DNA of 64,000 nucleotides from DIGJ01 sp041821315 (GCA_041821315.1 JBGUEO010000002.1:164892-228891); one strand, 5' to 3'; shown: positions 26,318 to 35,191, numbered from the stretch's first letter. The notes: generated from the sequence alone by a model not told the origin. A program made the numbers and translations.

Positions 26318-28171
26318 ATGGCGGATGAAAAAATGAAACAACCTCCAAGAAGAGGTCCAATGGGACATGGTGCCCCGGGTATGCCAGTAGAAAAAGCAAA
26401 GGATTTTAAGGGAACGCTGAAAAAGCTGGTTGCGTATTTAAAGCAGTATCATATTGCTATTATAGTGGTTATGGTTTGTACTATTTGCAGTACTGCTTTT
26501 AATATTGTAGGTCCCAAAATATTAGGAAAAGCAACAACGGAAATTTTTAATGGATTGACTAATAAAGTACAGGGTGGAACTGGAATTGATTTTGAAAAAA
26601 TTGGATTTATCTTATTGATTTTGGTGGGACTTTATGTATTCAGTATGATTTTTGGCTATGTTCAAGGATTTATCATGACTGGAATTTCTCAAAAAGTTTC
26701 ATTTCAAATGAGGAAAGAACTTTCAATTAAGCTAAATAAACTGCCGATGAATTACTATGACACAAAAACCAATGGGGAGATCTTATCTCGCATTACGAAT
26801 GATGTGGATACATTGGGTATGAGTTTGAATCAGACATTAACACAGTTGCTTTCATCCGTTGCAACAATAATTGGAGTAATTATTATGATGCTTACAATTA
26901 GCCCATTAATGACGTTGATTGCATTGCTTTTATTACCGATATCAGTGTTTCTAATTAGTTTTGTTATTAAGCATTCTCAAAAATATTTCAAATCGCAACA
27001 AGAATATCTAGGGCATGTGAATGGTCAGGTGGAAGAAGTTTTTGGTGGACACAATGTAGTGAAATTATTCAATCGTGAAAAGTCATCGATGGAAGAGTTT
27101 CAAAAGACAAATGATATTTTGTATGATTCAGCTTGGAAGTCACAATTTTTCTCTGGCATGATGCAACCAATTATGGGGTTTGTTGGTAACATTGGTTACG
27201 TGGCGGTAGCAGTAGTTGGAGGATATTTGAATATTAAAAAAGTAATTGAAGTAGGTGATATTCAATCATTTATTCAATATGTTAGACAGTTTACGCAGCC
27301 TATCACTCAAGTTGCACAGGTATCTAATATGTTACAGTCTACAATAGCAGCGGCAGAACGAGTATTTGAATTTCTAGAAGAAGAGGAAGAAAACCAATTT
27401 GCTGAGAAACCGTTGGAAGTTTCAATGAGAAATTTAGAAGCAAATGTTGAATTTAAGAATGTTCATTTCGGCTATAATCCAGATAAAATTATTATTAATA
27501 ATTTTAGTGCAATGATTAAAGAAGGACAAAAAATTGCAATTGTTGGACCTACCGGTGCTGGGAAAACAACGATGGTAAAACTTTTAATGCGTTTTTATGA
27601 TGTAACGTCTGGAGAAATCAACGTAGATGGGTATAATATTAAAGATTTTGATCGAAATGAACTCCGTGAAGCATTTGGAATGGTATTACAAGATACCTGG
27701 TTGTTTAAAGGTAGTGTCATGGAAAACATTCGTTATGGACGTTTAGATGCATCAGATGAAGAGGTTATTGCAGCGGCAAAGGCAGCGCATGCACACCATT
27801 ATATTCAGACATTGCCAGGTGGTTATGATATGGAGTTGAATGAAGACGCTACGAATGTTTCACAAGGACAGAAGCAGCTTCTTACGATAGCTAGAGCAAT
27901 TCTTGCCAATAATAAAATACTGATTTTAGATGAGGCAACCAGTTCTGTTGATACGAGAACAGAAATACGCATTCAAAAGGCAATGGATAATTTAATGAAG
28001 GGGCGCACAAGCTTTATAATAGCACATCGATTGTCAACAATCAAAGATGCAGATTTAATTCTTGTTATGAATGAGGGAGATATCGTGGAACAAGGAAATC
28101 ATGATGAATTAATTGCGAAGGGTGGATTTTATGCCAACCTATACAATTCACAGTTTGAGCAAACTGCATAA
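26318..28171 (+). CDS. heterodimeric ABC exporter subunit with canonical Walker B
   Basis: A 617-residue half-transporter and partner of the preceding gene. After a Pro/Gly/Met-rich N-terminal tail comes a six-helix domain, then an ATPase with Walker A GPTGAGKTT at 410-418, catalytic Glu539 in LILDEAT and switch His570 in IIAHRLST. Its signature reads VSQGQ (514-518) instead of LSGGQ. In a heterodimer the altered signature of this subunit faces the altered Walker B of the other, so both changes fall in the same, inactive ATP site. That is strong internal evidence that the two genes work as one transporter. Confidence 0.93.
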   Translation: MADEKMKQPPRRGPMGHGAPGMPVEKAKDFKGTLKKLVAYLKQYHIAIIVVMVCTICSTAFNIVGPKILGKATTEIFNGLTNKVQGGTGIDFEKIGFILLILVGLYVFSMIFGYVQGFIMTGISQKVSFQMRKELSIKLNKLPMNYYDTKTNGEILSRITNDVDTLGMSLNQTLTQLLSSVATIIGVIIMMLTISPLMTLIALLLLPISVFLISFVIKHSQKYFKSQQEYLGHVNGQVEEVFGGHNVVKLFNREKSSMEEFQKTNDILYDSAWKSQFFSGMMQPIMGFVGNIGYVAVAVVGGYLNIKKVIEVGDIQSFIQYVRQFTQPITQVAQVSNMLQSTIAAAERVFEFLEEEEENQFAEKPLEVSMRNLEANVEFKNVHFGYNPDKIIINNFSAMIKEGQKIAIVGPTGAGKTTMVKLLMRFYDVTSGEINVDGYNIKDFDRNELREAFGMVLQDTWLFKGSVMENIRYGRLDASDEEVIAAAKAAHAHHYIQTLPGGYDMELNEDATNVSQGQKQLLTIARAILANNKILILDEATSSVDTRTEIRIQKAMDNLMKGRTSFIIAHRLSTIKDADLILVMNEGDIVEQGNHDELIAKGGFYANLYNSQFEQTA

Positions 28172-28205
28172 AAATTGATTATAGTTTTAATGAGCAGAAT
28201 ATCGA

Positions 28206-28262
28206 AAAATAGGGGTATTGCAAAATAGAAAGTTATCTTCTGTTTTGCAATACCCTATTTAT
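28206..28262. terminator. terminator between the ABC exporter and the converging sirtuin gene
   Basis: AAATAGGGGTATTGCAAAA pairs with TTTTGCAATACCCTATTT (one bulged G) around a loop of about 18 bases. It probably stops both converging transcripts. Confidence 0.75.
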
Positions 28263-28984
28263 TGTATTATTTTTTGAAAAAAAGAGGATGGTTTTTCGTG
28301 AACGACTGCTGTTGCATAACGATCTGTAAAATGCTCTTCTTCATTAATTACAATTATATTTGATCCATTAAAGTGTGATAAAAAAGGTTCTGTTAAATGT
28401 GAATGCAGGTTACAACCTACAATCAGCAATAAATCGGAAGAAGTAACTGCACGACAGGCAGATGTAAGTTTGCCATTGTCAATTTTTTCACCAAACAACC
28501 CAACCTTTGGGCGGATAATACCGTTGCAATAGCGGCAAGTAGGAATGCCAGCAGAAGATTTAACATAAGATGCAGGATATTGTGCACCACATTTTGTACA
28601 AATATTTTTATGTACAGTACCATGGAGTTCGATGACATTCTTAGTTCCGATAACTTGATGTAAACTATAGATACTACGGGTAAGAATACCAGTTAATTTT
28701 CCTTCTTTTTCTAGTTGTGAAATTGCATAATGTGCATAAGAAGGGGTATGATTTAGGTGTAGAATGTATTTTTTGTAATATTGAAAAAAAAGATCAGGGC
28801 GTGTATTAAAAAATACGCTACTATATAAATCTTCTGGTGAATAACCAAATTCACTTTCTGTTTTATAAGATTCTTCTTCACTTAGAAAATAAGGTATTTG
28901 ACTTTCGCTAGAGAGTCCAATACCACTGAATACAGCGATGTGATTATTTGCGTTTATTAGTTTGGTAATATAATCAATATTCAA
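28259..28984 (-). CDS. sirtuin (Sir2)-like protein with altered NAD-site motif
   Basis: A 241-residue Sir2-fold protein. The NAD-binding glycine motif is SGIGLSSESQIPYF (20-33) instead of TGAGIS.ESGIPDFR. The family's TQNID.LH reads TRSIYSLH (102-109), so the conserved Gln, Asn and Asp are all changed. The catalytic His121 (HG) and the zinc pairs Cys129/132 and Cys150/153 remain, and RPKVGLFGE is near-normal. Deacetylase activity is therefore doubtful; NAD or ADP-ribose binding is possible. The start is a TTG at 28984 following AAAGGATGA; an upstream extension has no ribosome site. It stands alone on the minus strand. Confidence 0.82.
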   Translation of the reverse strand: MNIDYITKLINANNHIAVFSGIGLSSESQIPYFLSEEESYKTESEFGYSPEDLYSSVFFNTRPDLFFQYYKKYILHLNHTPSYAHYAISQLEKEGKLTGILTRSIYSLHQVIGTKNVIELHGTVHKNICTKCGAQYPASYVKSSAGIPTCRYCNGIIRPKVGLFGEKIDNGKLTSACRAVTSSDLLLIVGCNLHSHLTEPFLSHFNGSNIIVINEEEHFTDRYATAVVHEKPSSFFQKIIQ

Positions 28985-29161
28985 AACATCATCCTTTCTG
29001 AAATAAAAATTAATTCGGCTAAATAACAATGCAATACAACACGTTTAGAAAATTACACATATATATAATCACGATACATTATATATTATACCACAAAAAC
29101 AATAAAATAAATCGTAAAATACAAAAAAATATATTTTCTTTAAGCAATAAATTTTCTTCCC

Positions 29162-29190
29162 TTGCTTATATGAAACGCATAGAGTAAAAT
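29162..29190 (+). promoter_or_regulatory. sigma-A-type promoter for the YqeG-like gene
   Basis: TTGCTT at 29162-29167 and TAAAAT at 29185-29190 are 17 bases apart, about 30 bases before the start codon. The rest of the gap back to 28985 is very AT-rich and shows nothing else definite. Confidence 0.5.
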
Positions 29191-29221
29191 AAAAACGAAT
29201 TTGAATGGAGGAGGAATGGTT

Positions 29222-29755
29222 ATGTTTCAATCGTTTTTTCCAGATGAGTGTGTAAAATCAGTATATGTGGTCGATTTTCGGACACTATATAAAAAAGGAT
29301 ATCGTGGTATAATTTTTGATGTTGATAATACCTTGGTTGCACATGGAATGGATGCGACAGAGGCTTCGATGGATCTTTTTAAATGTCTAAATAAAATAGG
29401 ATTCAAAACATGCCTTATGTCAAATAATAAAGAAGAGAGAATCAAGCGTTTTAATAAGAAAATACAAACGCATTATATTTTCAAAGCCAATAAACCGTCT
29501 CGTAAAAATTATTATGAGGCATGTAGAAAAATGGGTACGGTTGTGGAGAACACCGTATTTATAGGAGATCAGCTTTTTACAGATGTATGGGGAGCGAAAC
29601 GTTGTGGGATACACAACATTTTAGTTGAACCAATTAATAAAAAAGAAGAAGTTCAAATTGTATTGAAGCGTTATCTTGAGAAACTTGTTCTGTTTTTTTA
29701 TCGAAAAAAGTTAGAACATCTTAAAAAAGCAAATGACCTAAAAAAAAGTAGTTGA
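29222..29755 (+). CDS. YqeG-family HAD-IIIA phosphatase
   Basis: A 177-residue HAD phosphatase of the YqeG/GEP4-like family. FDVDNTLV carries the two motif I Asp residues, SNN is motif II, and FIGDQLFTDVWGAKR gives the motif III/IV acids. Relatives include phosphatidylglycerophosphate phosphatase, so a role in phospholipid synthesis is possible but not shown here. The C terminus is Lys-rich. ATG 29222 is chosen because GGAGGAGGA is at the proper distance; ATG 29216 would touch the ribosome site. efp follows about 90 bases later. Confidence 0.88.
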   Translation: MFQSFFPDECVKSVYVVDFRTLYKKGYRGIIFDVDNTLVAHGMDATEASMDLFKCLNKIGFKTCLMSNNKEERIKRFNKKIQTHYIFKANKPSRKNYYEACRKMGTVVENTVFIGDQLFTDVWGAKRCGIHNILVEPINKKEEVQIVLKRYLEKLVLFFYRKKLEHLKKANDLKKSS

Positions 29756-29845
29756 AAAATGTCGTTCTTTATTATAAAATGATTATATTAATGCGAACTT
29801 TTAAAATAATTGTTCGTTGTACATCTATAAGGAGGAATATCAAGT

Positions 29846-30403
29846 ATGGTATCAGCAGGCGATTTTAGAAACGGCCTTACGATTGAATTAGATAATGGTG
29901 TGTATCAAGTAATTGAATTTCAGCATGTAAAACCTGGAAAAGGTGCTGCTTTTGTTCGAACAAAATTAAAAAATATTAAAAATGGTGGAGTGGTTGAAAA
30001 AACATTCCGTCCATCTGAAAAATGTCCCCAAGCGCATATTGAGAAAAAAGATATGCAATTTTTATATTCCGATACTGGATTATATTATTTCATGGATGTA
30101 GTAACATTCGATCAATTTGGATTGAACGAAGATTCCATTGGTGATTCTTTAAAATTTGTGAAAGAAAACGATATGGTTAAGATACTTTCACATAATGGTG
30201 ATGTATATGCAATTGAGCCACCAATGTTTGCAGAATTAGAAATCATTGAAACAGAACCAGGGTTCAAAGGGGATACGGCAACAGGAGCTACGAAACCAGC
30301 AATTGTTGAGACGGGTGCTTCAGTATTAGTGCCATTATTTGTTGAAACTGGCGACAAAATCAGCATTGATACAAGAACAAGCGAATACTTAAAAAGAGTC
30401 TAA
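29846..30403 (+). CDS. efp: elongation factor P
   Basis: EF-P relieves ribosome stalling at consecutive prolines. The 185-residue protein has the three-domain layout. The KOW-like first domain has HVKPGKGAAFVRTKLKN with Lys32 at the loop tip, the residue modified in other bacteria. The C-terminal block is GDKISIDTRTSEYLKR. It starts after TAAGGAGG. Its place before the spoIIIA operon is the usual Firmicute order. No modification enzyme gene (epmA/epmB, ymfI) is visible in the window. Confidence 0.97.
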   Translation: MVSAGDFRNGLTIELDNGVYQVIEFQHVKPGKGAAFVRTKLKNIKNGGVVEKTFRPSEKCPQAHIEKKDMQFLYSDTGLYYFMDVVTFDQFGLNEDSIGDSLKFVKENDMVKILSHNGDVYAIEPPMFAELEIIETEPGFKGDTATGATKPAIVETGASVLVPLFVETGDKISIDTRTSEYLKRV

Positions 30404-30419
30404 TAAAATCAATAATTTA

Positions 30420-30473
30420 ATATAGCGCAATCCAAACGAAAATTATTTTTTTATTTGGTTGCGCTATTTTTGT
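30420..30473 (+). terminator. terminator after efp
   Basis: ATAGCGCAATCCAAA pairs with TTTGGTTGCGCTAT (one bulged T), followed by a TTTTTGTT tail. Confidence 0.85.
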
Positions 30474-30491
30474 TATATACATGTTTCAAAT

Positions 30492-30680
30492 TTAATAAAA
30501 AGTGTCTCTAAAGATATTTTCTACATAAGATCGCATTTCTTCTTTACTTTCCACATGTTTTGCACCTTCAATCACACGTTCTTTTTCTCCTTCGGATAGA
30601 TGAGAAAAATGATTAAGTGCATCAGAATGTTGTGCAAGTGTCATTGTAAATCCAATTGGGAGTTCTTCATTACGAATCAT
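30492..30680 (-). CDS. small uncharacterised protein (62 aa) between efp and spoIIIAA
   Basis: A short soluble, acidic protein with the opening ELPIGFTMTLAQHSDAL and a helical Glu/Lys-rich remainder. I do not recognise a named family, though short proteins with this LPIGF..ALAQ..-type opening are familiar from Clostridia. A real gene is supported by an excellent ribosome site (GAGGTGAT) eight bases before the ATG and by its place as the only minus-strand gene between two terminated or promoted units. It is divergent from spoIIIAA, sharing a 138-base gap with the sigma-E-like promoter. Confidence 0.7.
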   Translation of the reverse strand: MIRNEELPIGFTMTLAQHSDALNHFSHLSEGEKERVIEGAKHVESKEEMRSYVENIFRDTFY

Positions 30681-30749
30681 TTTATCACCTCAAGACTAGA
30701 GTGTTCAATAAGTATTTGTTTTATACCAGTGAAATGCAAATACTTTTTC

Positions 30750-30777
30750 GCATATTTAAAATATGTTCACATATATA
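30750..30777 (+). promoter_or_regulatory. sigma-E-type promoter of the spoIIIA operon
   Basis: GCATATT at 30750-30756 and CATATATA at 30770-30777, with a 13-base spacer, match the mother-cell sigma-E consensus (KMATATT, 13-15 bases, CATAYA.T). The site lies 41 bases before spoIIIAA, where sigma-E control is expected from Bacillus. Confidence 0.65.
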
Positions 30778-30818
30778 TTAAACAAGTAAAAAAGGACAAA
30801 ACATAGATAGGAGCATAT

Positions 30819-31736
30819 ATGGACAAAAAAAATGAAATACTTCGAATATTTTCGATTCGCTTGCGAAAGTTATTTTTTGAGTTAAATCTTAATTTTTACA
30901 ATCTACAGGAGGTGAGGCTGCGCATCAACCGACCACTTTTATTGGTTTATGATAACGAAGAGTATTTTCTTTCCGAAGATAGTAGCCTTACAAAATATGC
31001 GGAGAAAGGATTTATTGTTTCAGGGAAAGAGATCCGTGAAACAATGGAATATGTCAGCAATTATTCTCTTTATGCCTATGAAGATGAGTTAAGACAGGGA
31101 TTTATTACAATTCAAGGAGGGCATAGAATTGGAATAGCCGGAAAAGTAATCTTAGAAAAAGGTTCTATTAAAACAATAAAATACATATCTTTTGTTAATA
31201 TTCGATTTGCACATGAAGTAAAGGGATGCTCAATCCCTATTTTGCCCTACATAAAAAAGGGACAAGATATTTATCATACGTTGATTATATCTCCTCCAAG
31301 GTGTGGAAAAACAACCTTACTTCGCGATATCATTCTTCATTTGTCGGATGAATTTAATATTGGAGTAGTGGATGAACGTTCGGAAATTGGTGCTTGCTAT
31401 TTGGGGATTCCTCAAAATGATCTTGGAATTCGAACGGATATTTTAGACTGTTGTCCAAAGACGGAGGGAATGATGTTACTAATTCGATCGATGTCGCCCG
31501 ATATTATTGCGGTGGACGAGATTGGAACAACTCAAGACTATCAAGCTATTTTACAAGCACTTCATTGTGGCTGTAAAGTAATCGCAACAATACATGGAGA
31601 TTCGCTAGAAGATGTGAGAGAAAAACCGTTTGGTGGTATTTTCGAACGCTTCATTATTCTAGATCGTATGTATGAAATTGGACATGTATCAGGAATTTAT
31701 AACGAAAGCGGTGAAACGATATGTTCATTAAGATGA
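30819..31736 (+). CDS. spoIIIAA: stage III sporulation protein AA (ATPase)
   Basis: The ATPase of the SpoIIIA channel complex that links mother cell and forespore, related to type II/IV secretion ATPases. Of 305 residues, SPPRCGKTTLLRD near 157-169 is Walker A; DERSEIG and SPDIIAVDEIGT supply the Walker B region; and ATIHG is the His-box-like motif. It faces the mother-cell cytoplasm. First gene of eight in order AA to AH, preceded by a sigma-E-like promoter. spoIIIAB starts 16 bases before its stop. Confidence 0.97.
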   Translation: MDKKNEILRIFSIRLRKLFFELNLNFYNLQEVRLRINRPLLLVYDNEEYFLSEDSSLTKYAEKGFIVSGKEIRETMEYVSNYSLYAYEDELRQGFITIQGGHRIGIAGKVILEKGSIKTIKYISFVNIRFAHEVKGCSIPILPYIKKGQDIYHTLIISPPRCGKTTLLRDIILHLSDEFNIGVVDERSEIGACYLGIPQNDLGIRTDILDCCPKTEGMMLLIRSMSPDIIAVDEIGTTQDYQAILQALHCGCKVIATIHGDSLEDVREKPFGGIFERFIILDRMYEIGHVSGIYNESGETICSLR

Positions 31737-32242
31737 TTGGAAGTGTTTTTGTGATTGGAGCCACTTCTTTATTTGGCTATTTATTAGGACGAGAGAAAGT
31801 GATTCGACTCGCGCAGCTAAAAACATTAAAAAAAATCCTCTATCAGCTTCGTGGAGAAATTCAATATGGATATACGCCACTTCCAGAAGCAATGGGAAGT
31901 CTTGGTGGAAGGAATGAAACTGTGTTTTCGGAATTCTTTTTATCCATGCAGCAGCAACTGAAAAATTATGAGGGAAATACATTTTATAGCATTTGGAAAA
32001 AAGAAATTGGTGAAAAACTAAAACAAACAGCACTTAGCAAATCGGATAAAACAAAATTGATTTCACTTGGAGAAAATTTAGGGTATTTAGATCAAGAAAT
32101 GCAGATAAAAAATATTGACTTATATATAGAAGGATTGGAAGAAGAAATAGTAACAGAAAGCAATTCTCAAAAAGAAAAAATACGCTTATATCAATTGTTG
32201 GGAGTGTTGAGTGGAATATTCGTAACGATTGTGATGCTTTGA
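31721..32242 (+). CDS. spoIIIAB: stage III sporulation protein AB
   Basis: A GspF-like component of the SpoIIIA-SpoIIQ channel, 173 residues. Hydrophobic ends (residues about 3-19 and 155-172) flank a soluble helical middle with LRGEIQYGYTPLPEAM and LGYLDQEMQ, both characteristic of the family. It begins inside spoIIIAA at an ATG preceded by GGTGA, so translation is probably coupled. It acts at the outer forespore (mother-cell) membrane. Confidence 0.95.
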   Translation: MFIKMIGSVFVIGATSLFGYLLGREKVIRLAQLKTLKKILYQLRGEIQYGYTPLPEAMGSLGGRNETVFSEFFLSMQQQLKNYEGNTFYSIWKKEIGEKLKQTALSKSDKTKLISLGENLGYLDQEMQIKNIDLYIEGLEEEIVTESNSQKEKIRLYQLLGVLSGIFVTIVML

Positions 32243-32260
32243 AAATAGAGGAGAAAAAGA

Positions 32261-32455
32261 GTGAGTATTAATCTGATTTTTAAAATTGCAGCGGTCGGAA
32301 TTTTGGTATCTGTTCTGACACAGGTGCTCAAACATTCTGGAAGGGAAGAACAAGCATTCCTTACAAGCTTAGCGGGACTTGTTCTAGTACTTTTATGGAT
32401 TATACCTTATATATCAGAATTGTTTATGACAATTAAAAGTTTATTTGCACTATAG
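32261..32455 (+). CDS. spoIIIAC: stage III sporulation protein AC
   Basis: A 64-residue membrane protein with two helices and the family sentence VLKHSGREEQAF between them. It starts at GTG after GAGGAG and sits between AB and AD. SpoIIIAC and AD resemble each other and are thought to belong to the channel's membrane base. Confidence 0.94.
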   Translation: MSINLIFKIAAVGILVSVLTQVLKHSGREEQAFLTSLAGLVLVLLWIIPYISELFMTIKSLFAL

Positions 32456-32466
32456 GAGTAGATGTG

Positions 32467-32844
32467 ATGTTAAAAGTTGCTGCATTGGGGTTGATTACTG
32501 CATTACTTGCGGTTCAGTTTAAAACGGGTAAATCAGAATATGGGATCTATATTGCGTTTGCAGGATGTTTGATTATTTTTTTGTATGGAATACATAAATT
32601 GGAACTGATTCTGGATAGTTTAGGCGCGCTGGAAAACTATATGAAGGTAAGTAATACGTATATTTTTTTACTACTTAAAATCATTGGAATCACGTATATT
32701 GCAGAATTTTCTTCTGATTTGTGTAAAGATGCTGGGTATGGTGCAATCGCAGGACAAATTGAATTTGTGGGAAAACTAAGCATATTAACCATTAGTATGC
32801 CGATTTTATTATCATTGTTTGAATCCATTCAAAGTTTCTTGTAG
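32467..32844 (+). CDS. spoIIIAD: stage III sporulation protein AD
   Basis: A 125-residue polytopic membrane protein with about four helices. FKTGKSEYGIYIAFAG and CKDAGYGAIAGQIEFVGK are family blocks. The start is ATG 32467, with AGGAG eight bases before it; GTG 32464 directly upstream is an alternative. It works with SpoIIIAC in the SpoIIIA channel. Confidence 0.94.
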   Translation: MLKVAALGLITALLAVQFKTGKSEYGIYIAFAGCLIIFLYGIHKLELILDSLGALENYMKVSNTYIFLLLKIIGITYIAEFSSDLCKDAGYGAIAGQIEFVGKLSILTISMPILLSLFESIQSFL

Positions 32845-32857
32845 ATGGGAGGCTATT

Positions 32858-33997
32858 TTGAAGCAATTATTCCGCTATTTCCAACTTGTGCTGATAATTG
32901 GATTGGGATTGTTTTATCCAATACCAGCAAAGGCAGAGGAACTTACGATTCCATATGAAGATAGTATCGACTACACCTCTGTACAAGAGGCAATGGACGA
33001 AATTATGGGAGGAGAAACGTTTGATTTTCGAGGATATGTACTAGAGATGATACAAGATGGAGAAGGGTTCTCTTTGAAGAAAATATTCACGACAATGCTA
33101 GACGCATTAAAAAGCCAACTGATTGGAGATAAAAGCCTGCTTTACCGTTTCATCAGTATTACAATACTAGGTGCAGTTTTTACAAACTTTACGAAAGTAT
33201 TTCGGAACAGCAATGTTTCAGAAATGGGATTTTATATTACATATCTTATTTTATTTTCACTAGCATGTACTTCCTTTTATGCGATTACGCAGGTTGCAGT
33301 TGAGGCACTTGAAAATATATTGGAATTTATGAGATCGCTAGTACCTGCGTATTATATGGCTATTATGTTTTCATCAGGAGTTAGTACATCGAGTCTTTTT
33401 TACCAAGGGACACTCATGTTAATACACATAGTAGAATTATTGATAGTAAATATGATTATTCCTTTGATTCGTATTTTTTTTATTCTTTCGCTTGTAAGTA
33501 ATCTGACACAAGAAGATATGCTTTCGAAAGCACTTGAACTTTTAGAGAGTATGATACAATGGACGCTTAAAACCCTACTGGGTTTAATCACCGGATATAA
33601 CGTAATTCAAGGATTGATTGTTCCTGTTGCGGACAATCTTAAAAACCGAATTACTGTTAAAGTAGTAAATGCTTTACCGGGTGTTGGTGATTTACTGGGT
33701 TCTGCGGCACAAACCGTTCTTGGTGCAGGAATTGTCATTAAGAATGCGATTGGAGTTGCGGGGATATGTGCATTGGTAATTATAATGTGCATTCCTATGA
33801 TTCGCATATTGTTTTACGCCTTTATTTATAAATTTGTTGCGGCACTCATTCAACCAATATCGGATAAACGAATTGTAGAGTGTTTAAGTGGTTGTTCCAA
33901 AGCAACCAGCCTTTTACTTTATGCGATGTTTGTGACTGGAGTTTTATTTCTATTAACAATACTAATCGTTATGGCAACAACGAATGGGAGTGTCTGA
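32858..33997 (+). CDS. spoIIIAE: stage III sporulation protein AE
   Basis: A 379-residue polytopic membrane protein of the feeding-tube channel, with about eight helices. The N terminus is a signal peptide ending PAKAEE, so the first loop is outside the mother cell. LPGVGDLLGSAAQTVLGAG is the conserved central block. The start is a TTG at 32858 after GGGAGG. The frame is open upstream to an ATG inside spoIIIAD, but that extension lacks a ribosome site and would bury the signal peptide. Confidence 0.94.
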   Translation: MKQLFRYFQLVLIIGLGLFYPIPAKAEELTIPYEDSIDYTSVQEAMDEIMGGETFDFRGYVLEMIQDGEGFSLKKIFTTMLDALKSQLIGDKSLLYRFISITILGAVFTNFTKVFRNSNVSEMGFYITYLILFSLACTSFYAITQVAVEALENILEFMRSLVPAYYMAIMFSSGVSTSSLFYQGTLMLIHIVELLIVNMIIPLIRIFFILSLVSNLTQEDMLSKALELLESMIQWTLKTLLGLITGYNVIQGLIVPVADNLKNRITVKVVNALPGVGDLLGSAAQTVLGAGIVIKNAIGVAGICALVIIMCIPMIRILFYAFIYKFVAALIQPISDKRIVECLSGCSKATSLLLYAMFVTGVLFLLTILIVMATTNGSV

Positions 33998-34555
33998 ATG
34001 GAATTAATAATGGATACGGTCAAGAACTTAGCTGTATATATGATATTTGCTACAGTAATTAAAAACTTGATTGGAAATAGAAGCTATGCAAAATATATTG
34101 AATTTTTCTTGGGACTTATTATGATTCTTATAGTAGTTGCTCCAATGGGACACCTATTAAACATAAATGGAAATCTAGAATCTTATTTGAAATCGAATCA
34201 GATAAATTTTGAAATAAAAGAGTCTAAAAATGATTTATATGAAGGAGAAAAAGTAGTAAATGATGCAATCATTGAAACGGCATCCACACAGTTAAAAGAA
34301 CAAATTATAGAATTGGCAAAGGAGGAGGAAATTTATGTAAAACAATGTGAAATTTCACTTTCAAAGGAAGAAGATACATTTGGAGAGATAATAGAATTGG
34401 AGATTTGGTTGAGTTATGATGAAAAACAAATTGCGATACAAAAGGTAACACTTAAAAAAGACGAAGATGATAAAGGTAGATTTCCAGATTTTGTCAAGCA
34501 AATAGCGGATACATACGGGATTGATGAGACTATCATTTTTATACATGAATGCTAA
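33998..34555 (+). CDS. spoIIIAF: stage III sporulation protein AF
   Basis: A 185-residue protein with two N-terminal membrane helices (about 8-24 and 33-50), the family block GNRSYAKYIEFFLGLIMIL, and a soluble C-terminal ring-building-like domain from about residue 85. It starts immediately after the spoIIIAE stop. The soluble domain would lie in the space between the two membranes of the forespore. Confidence 0.93.
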   Translation: MELIMDTVKNLAVYMIFATVIKNLIGNRSYAKYIEFFLGLIMILIVVAPMGHLLNINGNLESYLKSNQINFEIKESKNDLYEGEKVVNDAIIETASTQLKEQIIELAKEEEIYVKQCEISLSKEEDTFGEIIELEIWLSYDEKQIAIQKVTLKKDEDDKGRFPDFVKQIADTYGIDETIIFIHEC

Positions 34556-34570
34556 CAGGAGGAAAATAAA

Positions 34571-35170
34571 ATGGCAAAAAAGAAATTAACGTTGAAAGAA
34601 ATTGGGATGGACAAAATTATTATTATATTTTGTACCGGTATATTTCTTTTGATTCTCTCGGTTCCTAGTTTGCAAAAAGATAAGGATGATACTTCAAACA
34701 GTGATACGACAATTATGCAAACAAGTCAAACGAGTAACGTTTCATCAAAGAGCACAAATTCAGAATATATTGAATGGACAGAAAAACGTCTAGAAGATAC
34801 ATTGAGTGAAGTGGAGGGGATTGGAGCGATTAAAGTAATGATTACTTTAAAGGAATCAAGTGAAAAGGTAGCATTAAAAGATTCTCCGTATTCACAAGAG
34901 AATTCTTCGGAAAGTGATGGAAGCGGTGGAAGCCGAGTTAGCTCAAGTGCAACAAGAGAAGATGAAACGGTGATGATTTCAGAGCAAAGTGGAGAGTCAA
35001 GTCCTTATATCATCAAAGAAGTGGAGCCTCAAGTAGAGGGGGTTCTTGTTCTTGCGAGTGGGGCAACAAATAGTGAAACAATTGAAGAAATTGTTGGTGC
35101 TGTACAGGTATTATTTGATGTTCCCGTACATAAAATTAAAGTAATGAAAATGGAATCTCGGTCGAAGTAA
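34571..35170 (+). CDS. spoIIIAG: stage III sporulation protein AG
   Basis: A 199-residue single-pass protein: helix at about residues 15-32, then a soluble part with LEDTLSEVEGIGAIKVMITL and VEGVLVLASGA, the ring-building motif blocks that form the large 30-mer ring in Bacillus. A long Ser/Asp/Glu-rich insertion (about residues 100-140) separates the two halves, matching the known insert region. Ribosome site AGGAGG. Confidence 0.95.
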   Translation: MAKKKLTLKEIGMDKIIIIFCTGIFLLILSVPSLQKDKDDTSNSDTTIMQTSQTSNVSSKSTNSEYIEWTEKRLEDTLSEVEGIGAIKVMITLKESSEKVALKDSPYSQENSSESDGSGGSRVSSSATREDETVMISEQSGESSPYIIKEVEPQVEGVLVLASGATNSETIEEIVGAVQVLFDVPVHKIKVMKMESRSK

Positions 35171-35191
35171 CCGGATAGAAGGAGCATAACA

